DNA of 5,971 bases from Spirochaetales bacterium (GTDB taxonomy: Bacteria > Spirochaetota > Spirochaetia > Sphaerochaetales > Sphaerochaetaceae). Location of the stretch: assembly GCA_028723145.1 (NCBI GenBank), contig JAQYFM010000078.1, positions 1 to 5,971 of the forward strand. The letters run 5' to 3'. The notes beneath the pieces are model-generated. The model was not told where the DNA came from. It did not search any database and saw only the letters and a list, made by a program, of their open reading frames with translations. Numbering within the stretch: the first letter of the stretch is position 1; every line of letters begins with the position of its first letter. The position numbers and the translations under genes are program-made. Positions 1 to 5,971 of this stretch are shown piece by piece.

Positions 1-509
1 AAGATAAAGCGTTAATTGTAGTGTTGGGTGGATCACAAGGTGCAGTTGAAATAAATGAGCTAATTTATAAAAACCTTGATGAGTTATTAAAGAGTGCAAA
101 TATTATCCACCAAGCAGGACGCTATGGAAACTTTAACATAAAAAAAGAGGGATATAGTTCTTATAGCTTTATCGATAAGGATTATGCATCAATTCTCTCT
201 AAAGCGAGCTTAGTAATTTCACGCGCAGGTGCAAATACTCTATCTGAATTAATTAGTATCAATACTCCAATGTATTTAATACCTCTTTCATTAAATGCTA
301 GTAGGGGGGATCAAATTGAAAATGCTAAGTGGGCAGAAGAGCAAGGTTGTGCTAAAGTAATGAAAAAGAGTGATGATTTTTTATCCGATATTCTTTCACT
401 AATTAACGATTCTGAAGAATTAAGAAAGATGGAAGATGCCGAGAAAAAAATTAGTGTTGCTAATTCTTCAATAGCAATTAGCAAAATAATTTTAAACATT
501 AAGGAGTAA
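1..509 (+). CDS. murG: MurG, UDP-GlcNAc:undecaprenyl-PP-MurNAc-pentapeptide GlcNAc transferase (3' part, 5' end outside window)
   Basis: MurG transfers GlcNAc from UDP-GlcNAc to lipid I to make lipid II, the last cytoplasmic step of peptidoglycan precursor synthesis, on the inner face of the membrane. Only the C-terminal donor-binding half is present: 168 codons read in frame from base 3, ending in TAA at 507-509. It opens with the glycine loop VLGGSQGA (about 21-44). ISRAGANTLSEL (216-251) is the UDP-sugar motif with its conserved glutamate, and RGDQIENA (303-326) carries the Gln and Asn expected to contact the GlcNAc part. These match the GT28 C-terminal domain closely. The GTG at 21 lies inside the first motif and cannot be the real start; the gene enters from the left. 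Its last two sense codons form the ribosome binding site of the next gene, which points to cotranscription. The family call is secure. Confidence 0.95.
   Translation, partial: DKALIVVLGGSQGAVEINELIYKNLDELLKSANIIHQAGRYGNFNIKKEGYSSYSFIDKDYASILSKASLVISRAGANTLSELISINTPMYLIPLSLNASRGDQIENAKWAEEQGCAKVMKKSDDFLSDILSLINDSEELRKMEDAEKKISVANSSIAISKIILNIKE
501..506 (+). promoter_or_regulatory. Shine-Dalgarno AAGGAG for the cvpA-like gene
   Basis: AAGGAG forms the last Lys and Glu codons of murG and lies 10 nt before the ATG at 517. It supports that start and links translation of the two genes. Confidence 0.8.
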
Positions 510-516
510 TATTTAG

Positions 517-1041
517 ATGGATTATGTAATTAATATAGGTTCACTATCAGTAGGTGTTGTTGATTTAATAATTTTTATTATCGTGATGTTAAGCGCAGTA
601 GTTAACTGCATCAGAGGCTTTGTTGCAGAATTTAGCCATGTAGGAGGCCTCATTGCAGGATTCTTTACTGGTATTATGTTTACCTCTAAGTTAAGTGAAA
701 AATTAGCAGAGGTAATAAATGTAAACCTTCCAAGGTGGACTACAAGTTTAATTGCCTTTGTGATTTTAGTGTTAATTGGGTACTTACTAATAAGAATACT
801 TGGAAACGCAATTGAAACCATTGTTGATAGCTTTCATCTTGGTGCGATTAATAACATCTTAGGATTCTTTTGGGGCTTGATTGCATCACTATTTTTCTTA
901 TCAGTAATTATGTATGTATTAACACTACAAAACATCTTTGATTTTTCTAATTTATTTAACTCATCGATTTTTATTACTAGAGTAATAGAACCATTACTTC
1001 CTGAAACAATTTCAACTCTTGAAAGTGTATTAAGCTTATGA
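517..1041 (+). CDS. cvpA: CvpA family integral membrane protein
   Basis: This is a 174-residue, very hydrophobic protein of the size usual for the CvpA (colicin V production) family. Four membrane segments can be seen at about residues 10-33, 40-56, 75-95 and 110-137. The first loop holds the family-like stretch NCIRGFVAEFS followed by GGLIAG, a small glycine-rich second helix typical of CvpA. There is no signal peptide apart from the first membrane helix. CvpA is known from E. coli as an inner-membrane protein needed for colicin V production and linked to envelope stress tolerance; its molecular activity is not established, so no reaction is assigned. The ATG at 517 is supported by AAGGAG 10 nt upstream. 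The stop TGA overlaps the next gene's ATG as ATGA (1038-1041). Its place next to murG fits an envelope role, but that is inference. Confidence 0.85.
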   Translation: MDYVINIGSLSVGVVDLIIFIIVMLSAVVNCIRGFVAEFSHVGGLIAGFFTGIMFTSKLSEKLAEVINVNLPRWTTSLIAFVILVLIGYLLIRILGNAIETIVDSFHLGAINNILGFFWGLIASLFFLSVIMYVLTLQNIFDFSNLFNSSIFITRVIEPLLPETISTLESVLSL

Positions 1042-2162
1042 GATTAAGTAATTTAGAGAAGACTCAGCCATATATGGCAAGTCGAATATCAGAGGAGCTT
1101 GAAAACAATAAGGTTCCTCAATCAATAATGTTTTTAGGACCAAAGTTTTCTTCTAGAATGACAGGAGCAATCGAACTTGGTCTTAATTTATTAAATGAAA
1201 GTAATCACTTTCAAGACTTAGATGTAAGTGATTTAATTATTTTATCTTCTAGAAACTTTGCATTAAGGTTAAAGGCATTAAGAAATCTGTTTTCAGCTTC
1301 AAGAAATAAAAGATCTTGGGATCTTTTACTCAGAGAGACAAGGATAATGCTTCTTTCATGTCACCCAGCACTTTCTAATAGTAGTGATAAAGACTTATTT
1401 AAAGCTGCTGCAGAACTATCAGATGTATTACTTACTTACCAAGATGATATGGATGATAAAACCTTTGATAAGTTTTTATCATCATATGATAAGGCATTAG
1501 CTTCATTTTTCTCTTCATCAAAGAAAAAATCAGGATTTACAATTGATCAAATTAGGGATGTACAAGCCTTCTTACAGCTTGAGAGTGAAAGAGGAAAGGT
1601 TGTTATCTTTGAAAATATTGAAGATGTAACTGTAGGTGCAATGAATAGCTTATTAAAGCTACTAGAAGAGCCTATGCCTGGTGCTCATTTAATCTTAATT
1701 AGCCAAGATCAATCTAGAATCTTAGATACTATATTATCTCGAGTAAGAAAGTATGAGTTTAATGAGATTGATAGTAATTTAACATCAAATTTTGTTATTA
1801 ATACTTTTTTCAAACAAGCAGATTCCTCATTAGAGGAGTTTTTCTACGTTCAAGCAGGTTTTGATAATAATCAATTAATAAAAATTGTTAATTCCTTTTT
1901 TGAAAAAGCATTTGTTAAGAGAGAAAAAGATAGCTATGATAATTTAAATACAATTAATGCATTTTTAGATGAATTTGATACTTATCCTCTCTTTGTTAAA
2001 TATTTATATGAAAAATTTGAGAAGAAAGCTTTGCTTGATAGAGATGTTAGAGCAATGAAGGCTTTAAAAAGTCTTTCAAATATTTTTAATGATTCTACAA
2101 TATATAACCAAAATAAAAAAATAATGATTGATAGAATTGAAAGGAGTTTAAGAAATGAGTAA
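1038..2162 (+). CDS. Divergent DNA polymerase III delta-prime subunit (clamp loader AAA+ protein)
   Basis: A 374-residue protein resembling HolB, the delta-prime subunit that completes the pentameric loader placing the beta clamp on DNA. The most family-like part is residues 168-240: TIDQIRDVQAFL matches the conserved helix near VDAVREV of E. coli HolB. VVIFENIEDVT (188-198) sits at Walker B, NSLLKLLEEP (203-212) is the classic signature, and ILDTILSRVR (228-237) is the SRC region with Arg235 in the trans arginine-finger position. The P-loop is degenerate (FLGPKFSSRMT, 32-42, without GKT/S). The protein has a single cysteine (Cys108), so the usual four-Cys zinc module is absent, and SRC reads SRV. 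About 125 residues, Ser/Lys-rich near 150-165, separate the P-loop remnant from the TIDQIR helix, clearly more than in E. coli. The C-terminal 130 residues are helical and poorly conserved, as expected for the collar. The ATG overlaps cvpA by 4 nt with no clear ribosome site, suggesting coupled translation. A DnaX-like or noncanonical loader protein is a less likely alternative. Confidence 0.8.
   Translation: MRLSNLEKTQPYMASRISEELENNKVPQSIMFLGPKFSSRMTGAIELGLNLLNESNHFQDLDVSDLIILSSRNFALRLKALRNLFSASRNKRSWDLLLRETRIMLLSCHPALSNSSDKDLFKAAAELSDVLLTYQDDMDDKTFDKFLSSYDKALASFFSSSKKKSGFTIDQIRDVQAFLQLESERGKVVIFENIEDVTVGAMNSLLKLLEEPMPGAHLILISQDQSRILDTILSRVRKYEFNEIDSNLTSNFVINTFFKQADSSLEEFFYVQAGFDNNQLIKIVNSFFEKAFVKREKDSYDNLNTINAFLDEFDTYPLFVKYLYEKFEKKALLDRDVRAMKALKSLSNIFNDSTIYNQNKKIMIDRIERSLRNE
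2141..2146 (+). promoter_or_regulatory. Shine-Dalgarno AAGGAG for the histidine kinase gene
   Basis: AAGGAG lies 8 nt before the ATG at 2155, inside the end of the delta-prime gene. It decides the kinase start, which overlaps the upstream stop by 8 nt (ATGAGTAA). Confidence 0.8.
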
Positions 2163-3327
2163 TAAACTTCTCAAGAGAGCCCTTGATAGACTCGATCAAT
2201 TTCCTAAAAAGGAAGTTGAGAAATTAGTAAGAATGCAAATAGCAGAAGCTGATATGCTTGATGCTATTTTGGAGGAAAGTCCTATTGGACATTTGCTTAT
2301 TAAGGACAAAATAATTAGGTATGTAAATACTTCATTTTGTACCCTTCTTCCTACAGATAGAAGATATTTAAGAAAGAATGCTGAAGGTAAGCACATTAAG
2401 GATTTAGTTGTTGATAAAGAGGTATTAGATTACCTTGTAACTCTTAGTGCAAAAAATGTTAGAGATGAAAAGGAATTTAACTTCCAAGTAGGTAGTGAGG
2501 TTAGAACTATTCTAATTACCCATAGAATCGTTGAAACAGAGGAAGGGGATTACCTTGATATTAATGTAAGGGATGTTACTGAGGAAAAGCGAAGGGAAGC
2601 ACGCTTAAGACGAAGTGAATCCTTAGCTAGTATGACTACTATGGCTGCTGGAATTGCTCATGAGATAAAAAATCCTCTTGCTGCAATGCAAATTCATTTA
2701 CAGCTATTACATAAAGCTTTTGTAAAAAAGACTGCTTTAACTGAGGAAGATGCTTCTAGGTACTTAAATGTAATTGAAGAGGAAATTGAACGTCTTAATA
2801 GAATTGCTGTTGATTTCTTATTTGCAGTTAGACCAATGAATATTGATTTAAAGCTTTGTAGCGTTGATGAAATACTTAAGGGCCTTTGTGAGTTCATCTC
2901 TCCTGAAATTGAAAGTCATGGTATAAAGCTTGTTTGGCAGGTTGAAAAGTACTTACCAAAACTTATGATGGATAAGCAACACATTAACCAAGCTCTATTA
3001 AATATTATTCAAAATGCAATTCATGCCATGGATGATGGTGGTACTCTTACATTAAGTGTAAAAAACGATGGGGACTTTGTTCTATTTTCAATCTCCGATA
3101 CAGGATGTGGTATTAAAGAAGAGAATCTTGCAAAAATCTTTGAACCATACTTTACAACAAAGGCTACAGGTACCGGTCTTGGACTTACCAATGTATATAA
3201 AATTGTTAAGGAGCATAGCGGAGACATCAGTGTCGAAAGTAAAGTTGGAAAGGGTACAACTTTCTATATTAGGCTTCCCGTTCCAACTTCACAGCGTGTC
3301 CAGCTTGACCATATAGAGGAGGTATGA
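2155..3327 (+). CDS. Soluble PAS-domain sensor histidine kinase, NtrB/AtoS-like
   Basis: A complete 390-residue kinase with no membrane segment or signal peptide, so it should sense a cytoplasmic cue. Order: an N-terminal helix (1-32); a PAS fold (about 33-143, with the start SPIGHLLI and the end INVRDVTEEKR); a charged linker; a HisKA dimerisation domain with H-box AAGIAHEIKNPLAAM (phosphorylated His169); and a HATPase_c domain. The ATP-binding boxes are all intact: N-box LLNIIQNAIHAM (Asn283/Asn287), G1 DTGCGI (315-320), F-box FEPYFTTK (329-336) and G2 GTGLGL (339-344). The HEIKNPL form of the H-box is typical of NtrB-type kinases that pair with sigma-54 activators. The regulator gene begins 1 nt after its stop, so it is the evident partner. 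The signal cannot be read from the sequence. From memory, T. pallidum has an AtoS-annotated kinase at a comparable position; I do not use the symbol because acetoacetate sensing is unsupported here. Confidence 0.93.
   Translation: MSNKLLKRALDRLDQFPKKEVEKLVRMQIAEADMLDAILEESPIGHLLIKDKIIRYVNTSFCTLLPTDRRYLRKNAEGKHIKDLVVDKEVLDYLVTLSAKNVRDEKEFNFQVGSEVRTILITHRIVETEEGDYLDINVRDVTEEKRREARLRRSESLASMTTMAAGIAHEIKNPLAAMQIHLQLLHKAFVKKTALTEEDASRYLNVIEEEIERLNRIAVDFLFAVRPMNIDLKLCSVDEILKGLCEFISPEIESHGIKLVWQVEKYLPKLMMDKQHINQALLNIIQNAIHAMDDGGTLTLSVKNDGDFVLFSISDTGCGIKEENLAKIFEPYFTTKATGTGLGLTNVYKIVKEHSGDISVESKVGKGTTFYIRLPVPTSQRVQLDHIEEV
3317..3322 (+). promoter_or_regulatory. Shine-Dalgarno AGGAGG fixing the GTG start of the response regulator
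   Basis: This perfect AGGAGG lies in the last kinase codons, 6 nt before the GTG at 3329. An in-frame TAG at 3314-3316 rules out any earlier start. The two ATGs at 3324 and 3327 are in another frame and stop after six codons. Confidence 0.85.
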
Positions 3328-3328
3328 T

Positions 3329-4690
3329 GTGGCTTGTGTTTTAATTGTTGATGATGAGAAAAATATACGTTCAGGCCTGACTCTTGCCTTCGAAGATGAA
3401 GGCTATGATACTCTTGAAGCTGAAAATGGAGAGGTCGCTTGGACACTAATAAATAAAAAAAGTGTTGATTTAGTTATTACAGATTTAAGAATGCCTGTTC
3501 TCTCTGGCTATGATTTACTTAAAAGAGTTTCATCGACCTTTCCAACACTCCCCGTAATTGTATTAACAGGCCATGGTTCTATTGAGGATGCGGTAAAGGC
3601 AATGCAGGATGGAGCTATAGACTTCTTTACAAAGCCTGTAGATTTAGACCACATCATGCTTACTGCTAAAAAGGCATTAAGCAATAGTAAGATTATTGAG
3701 CAAAACATTAAGCTCACTCAAGAAATATCTACTTTAAAGAAAAAGGTAGAGGTTAATAAGTCAATAATTGGAAAGAGTGAAAAGCTTTCTAAGATGATGA
3801 GAACCATAGAGCAGGTAGCTCCTACTCGTGCCACTGTATTAGTAACTGGGGAATCGGGCGTAGGTAAAGAGTTAGTTGCAGATGCTCTTCATAACCTATC
3901 TGATAGAAAGGATGGTCCTTTTATCAAGGTGCACTGTGCATCATTATCTGCGAATTTACTTGAATCAGAGTTGTTTGGTCATGAGAAGGGAAGTTTTACA
4001 GGAGCTGTTAGTCAAAAGAAAGGACGTTTTGAGCTTGCAGATGGTGGAACTATTTTCTTAGATGAAATTGGTGAAATCGATGCAGCTACCCAAGTTAAAA
4101 TCTTAAGAGTACTTCAAGAAAAATCCTTTGAAAGAGTAGGTGGTACTCAAACCTTAAATGTCGATGTTAGAGTTGTTGCTGCTACAAATCGAAATCTTGA
4201 AGAGGAAGTAAAGAAAGGAAACTTCAGAGAGGATTTGTTTTATCGCTTAAATGTTGTTCACATCGAAGTTCCTCCTCTAAGAGAGAGAAAGGATGATATT
4301 CCGCTCTTAATGAATTCATTTTTAAATGAATTTAATAAAGAAAATAATAGAAATATTGAGGGTTTTACTCCTGCTGCTAGAAAAGTATTATGTTCTTACT
4401 CCTGGCCTGGTAATATTAGGCAATTAAGAAACTCTATTGAGTCAGCAGTTGTTCTTGCTAGAGGAAGACTTATTGATGTTGATGATTTACCTGAACAGGT
4501 AAGTGAGCATGATAATGATAGCCAGTTAAGTATTAAGGTTGGACTTACCTTAGATGAAGCTGAAAAGATGTTTATTATTAGTACTCTTGATTACTGCGGG
4601 GGTAATAAAACAAAAGCGAGTGAGATGTTAGGTATTGGTAGAAAAACTTTACATCGAAAACTCGAAGAATATGGAAAAGCGGATGATTGA
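3329..4690 (+). CDS. NtrC/AtoC-type sigma-54-dependent response regulator
   Basis: A complete 453-residue activator with the full three-domain layout. The receiver domain (about 2-115) has acidic Asp8/Asp9, phosphoacceptor Asp52 in VITDLRMP, Thr80 and Lys102 (TKP). A probable coiled linker (115-145) follows. The AAA+ sigma-54 interaction domain (about 147-375) has Walker A GESGVGKE (174-181), sigma-54 loop GSFTGA (221-226), Walker B IFLDE (242-246), sensor I around AATN (284-287), arginine-finger candidates Arg300 and Arg306, and sensor II in WPGNIRQLRN (359-368). A Fis-type helix-turn-helix ends the protein (about 408-447, GGNKTKASEMLGI then RKTLHRKL). When phosphorylated by the adjacent kinase it should assemble into a ring and use ATP to open sigma-54 promoters. 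All catalytic residues are present, so it is probably active. Start: GTG at 3329, forced by the upstream in-frame TAG and the AGGAGG. Target genes cannot be deduced; no good -24/-12 site was found in the window. Confidence 0.95.
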   Translation: MACVLIVDDEKNIRSGLTLAFEDEGYDTLEAENGEVAWTLINKKSVDLVITDLRMPVLSGYDLLKRVSSTFPTLPVIVLTGHGSIEDAVKAMQDGAIDFFTKPVDLDHIMLTAKKALSNSKIIEQNIKLTQEISTLKKKVEVNKSIIGKSEKLSKMMRTIEQVAPTRATVLVTGESGVGKELVADALHNLSDRKDGPFIKVHCASLSANLLESELFGHEKGSFTGAVSQKKGRFELADGGTIFLDEIGEIDAATQVKILRVLQEKSFERVGGTQTLNVDVRVVAATNRNLEEEVKKGNFREDLFYRLNVVHIEVPPLRERKDDIPLLMNSFLNEFNKENNRNIEGFTPAARKVLCSYSWPGNIRQLRNSIESAVVLARGRLIDVDDLPEQVSEHDNDSQLSIKVGLTLDEAEKMFIISTLDYCGGNKTKASEMLGIGRKTLHRKLEEYGKADD

Positions 4691-5971
4691 TCCTTTACAA
4701 ATAGATGATATTTTAGCCTCCGGTGGTGCACTCTCAAAATATTTTTCCTCCTATGAGGAGAGAGGGGACCAAATTGAAATGTCTAAGCTTGTTTTGCAGG
4801 GCTATGAAGAGAATATGGCTGAGGTAATTGAAGCTGGTACTGGAATAGGTAAGAGCTTTGGTTATCTTGTCCCGGCTATATTGCACTATGAAGAAACAAG
4901 GGAGAAAACTGTAGTAGCAACTAGTACGATAACACTGCAAAAACAGCTTGTTGATAAGGATTTACCAACTTTGATGAAAGCGCTGGGAAAGGATATTCCC
5001 TTTGCACTTTTAATGGGTAGGTCAAATTATCTATGTCTTAGACGTTATTTAGATAATACAGTAAGCCAAAGTATTTTTGCATCTGACCCTACAAGTGAAG
5101 ATGGTAAGCTTGCTACTTGGGTTAGAACTACAGAGGATGGAATTCTTGATGAACTTCAAGCTCTTCCAAGAGGAGTGCTTAAGAGCGATATTGCATCGGA
5201 TTTTGAACTTTGTCTTGGACAAAAATGTCCAAACTTTAGTAGATGCTTTTTCTTTAAAAGTAGAAAAAAGGCAGAAAGTGCAGGAATTATTGTTACAAAT
5301 CATCACCTTTTATTTTTAGATGCAAAAAAGAGGTGTGATAACGATGAGGATTACACTGAAAAAGCACTCCTTCCTCCATACAATCGATTAATTATCGATG
5401 AGTGCCATAATATGGATAAGAATGCAACTTCTCTTTTTACTCAAGTATTTTCATACTATGGTTTTCTTTGGGAGTATAGAAAGTTAGTCGCTGTAAAGCA
5501 TGGTGCTAATGCAAGTAATTTAATAACCCTTGCTGCAGGAATAGTAAAAGGAAAGGAAAATGAGGCGCTTGATGTAATTAAGGAATTAGAGAGTGCAGAA
5601 AAAATAATTAACAATCTTAATTCAATATTAGTTATGTCTTTAAGTGGGTCTGAGCAAAGAGTTGATAAGTCAAACTATAGTTTCTTTTTATCTAAATATA
5701 GTGCATCTTTAATTGCTATTAAACAAAGCTTAGATAAAATAACATCATTACTTAATTCAATTATTGGTAAAACTGCTTTTTCAGATGAGGATAGTTATAT
5801 CCAACAAGGTATTAATTCTGCCATCTGTACCTTTGAAGGATATTCTTCATTTATCAGTGAGTTTTTAAATATAAAAGAATTTAAGGATAAGGTTTACTAC
5901 CTTACTAGAGAGAAAAATAAAAATAGAGAAGAAGTTCAATTAAAGATTTCACCTCTTGAGGTATCTGATAT
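4683..5971 (+). CDS. dinG: DinG/XPD-family Fe-S ATP-dependent DNA helicase (5' part, 3' end outside window)
   Basis: An open frame of 429 full codons runs to the right edge without a stop. It encodes the first part of a superfamily 2 DinG-like helicase, a 5'-to-3' DNA helicase family that in E. coli helps resolve R-loops and damage structures. Seen: a Q-motif-like ERGDQIEM (26-33); Walker A EAGTGIGKS (50-58); motif Ia-like ATSTITLQKQL; GRSNYLC, giving Cys118; then Cys177-x4-Cys182-x5-Cys188. This is the spacing of the 4Fe-4S ligands in E. coli DinG (Cys120, 194, 199, 205). VTNHHLLFLD and the DExH box IIDECHN (Asp239-Glu240-Cys-His242) follow. Residues 250-429 probably form the arch region; the second helicase domain lies outside the window. 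Start: ATG 4683 overlaps the regulator gene by 8 nt, with only a weak GGAAAAG upstream. In-frame ATG 4671 and TTG 4635 are alternatives. ATG 4779 is rejected because it would remove the Q motif. The symbol is by family; orthology to E. coli DinG is unproven. Confidence 0.88.
   Translation, partial: MIDPLQIDDILASGGALSKYFSSYEERGDQIEMSKLVLQGYEENMAEVIEAGTGIGKSFGYLVPAILHYEETREKTVVATSTITLQKQLVDKDLPTLMKALGKDIPFALLMGRSNYLCLRRYLDNTVSQSIFASDPTSEDGKLATWVRTTEDGILDELQALPRGVLKSDIASDFELCLGQKCPNFSRCFFFKSRKKAESAGIIVTNHHLLFLDAKKRCDNDEDYTEKALLPPYNRLIIDECHNMDKNATSLFTQVFSYYGFLWEYRKLVAVKHGANASNLITLAAGIVKGKENEALDVIKELESAEKIINNLNSILVMSLSGSEQRVDKSNYSFFLSKYSASLIAIKQSLDKITSLLNSIIGKTAFSDEDSYIQQGINSAICTFEGYSSFISEFLNIKEFKDKVYYLTREKNKNREEVQLKISPLEVSD

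Noticed and set aside
304..309. Run of six G in murG as a possible slippage or assembly-error site
   Set aside because: The frame continues through it with the conserved donor-binding motif intact on both sides, so no frameshift is indicated.
21..509. Treating the GTG at 21 as the murG start
   Set aside because: The reading frame is open to the left edge and the codon falls within the conserved glycine-loop strand, so the gene is truncated by the window.
522..821. Minus-strand open frame antisense to cvpA
   Set aside because: No start signal or recognisable protein features; it is explained by the well-supported plus-strand gene. The other minus-strand frames in the window were rejected for the same reason.
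2642..2658. TGGC...TTGC resembling a sigma-54 -24/-12 promoter inside the kinase gene
   Set aside because: The GG and GC pairs are 11 nt apart where the consensus needs 10, and the stretch encodes the strictly conserved H-box, which explains the sequence.
5049..5319. Short open frames on both strands at 5049-5319
   Set aside because: They lie within the helicase frame, where the Fe-S cysteines and motifs are intact.
1..5971. A defence, mobile-element, CRISPR or novel biosynthetic system
   Set aside because: No repeats, integrase, transposase, toxin-like or nuclease genes, composition break or unexplained gap was seen; every gene belongs to a recognisable family.

Overview
The window is AT-rich, with A/T-ending codons and mostly AGA for arginine. 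It is packed with six plus-strand genes and has essentially no intergenic space. In order they are the 3' part of murG, a cvpA-like membrane protein gene, a divergent DNA polymerase III delta-prime gene, a soluble PAS histidine kinase, an NtrC-type sigma-54 response regulator, and the 5' part of a DinG/XPD-type iron-sulfur helicase. The last gene runs off the right edge. No RNA genes, mobile elements, CRISPR arrays, convincing promoters or terminators were found.

Organism: MurG implies a peptidoglycan-making bacterium. From memory, the order murG - cvpA - delta-prime-like hypothetical - AtoS-like kinase - AtoC-like regulator matches the TP0523-TP0519 region of Treponema pallidum. A spirochaete, probably an AT-rich Treponema relative, is therefore the best guess. 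This is an inference from gene order and was not checked by a search.

Layout: 1-509 is the MurG donor-binding domain; 517-1041 is CvpA; 1038-2162 is delta-prime; 2155-3327 is the kinase; 3329-4690 is the regulator (GTG start); 4683-5971 is the helicase N-terminal part (Walker A, four Fe-S cysteines, DECH box). Junctions are a 7-nt gap, then a 4-nt overlap, an 8-nt overlap, a 1-nt gap and an 8-nt overlap. This strongly suggests one polycistronic transcript with translational coupling. Strong Shine-Dalgarno sequences lie inside the ends of murG, the delta-prime gene and the kinase gene, each serving the next gene.

How the genes relate: the kinase and regulator form a complete cytosolic phosphorelay that should activate sigma-54 promoters elsewhere. 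The flanking genes are housekeeping functions: lipid II synthesis, clamp loading and DNA repair or replication helicase activity. The most interesting points are the delta-prime protein, which has lost the zinc module and recognisable P-loop but keeps the arginine-finger position, and the sigma-54 signalling pair embedded between replication and repair genes. I see no evidence of a wholly new system.
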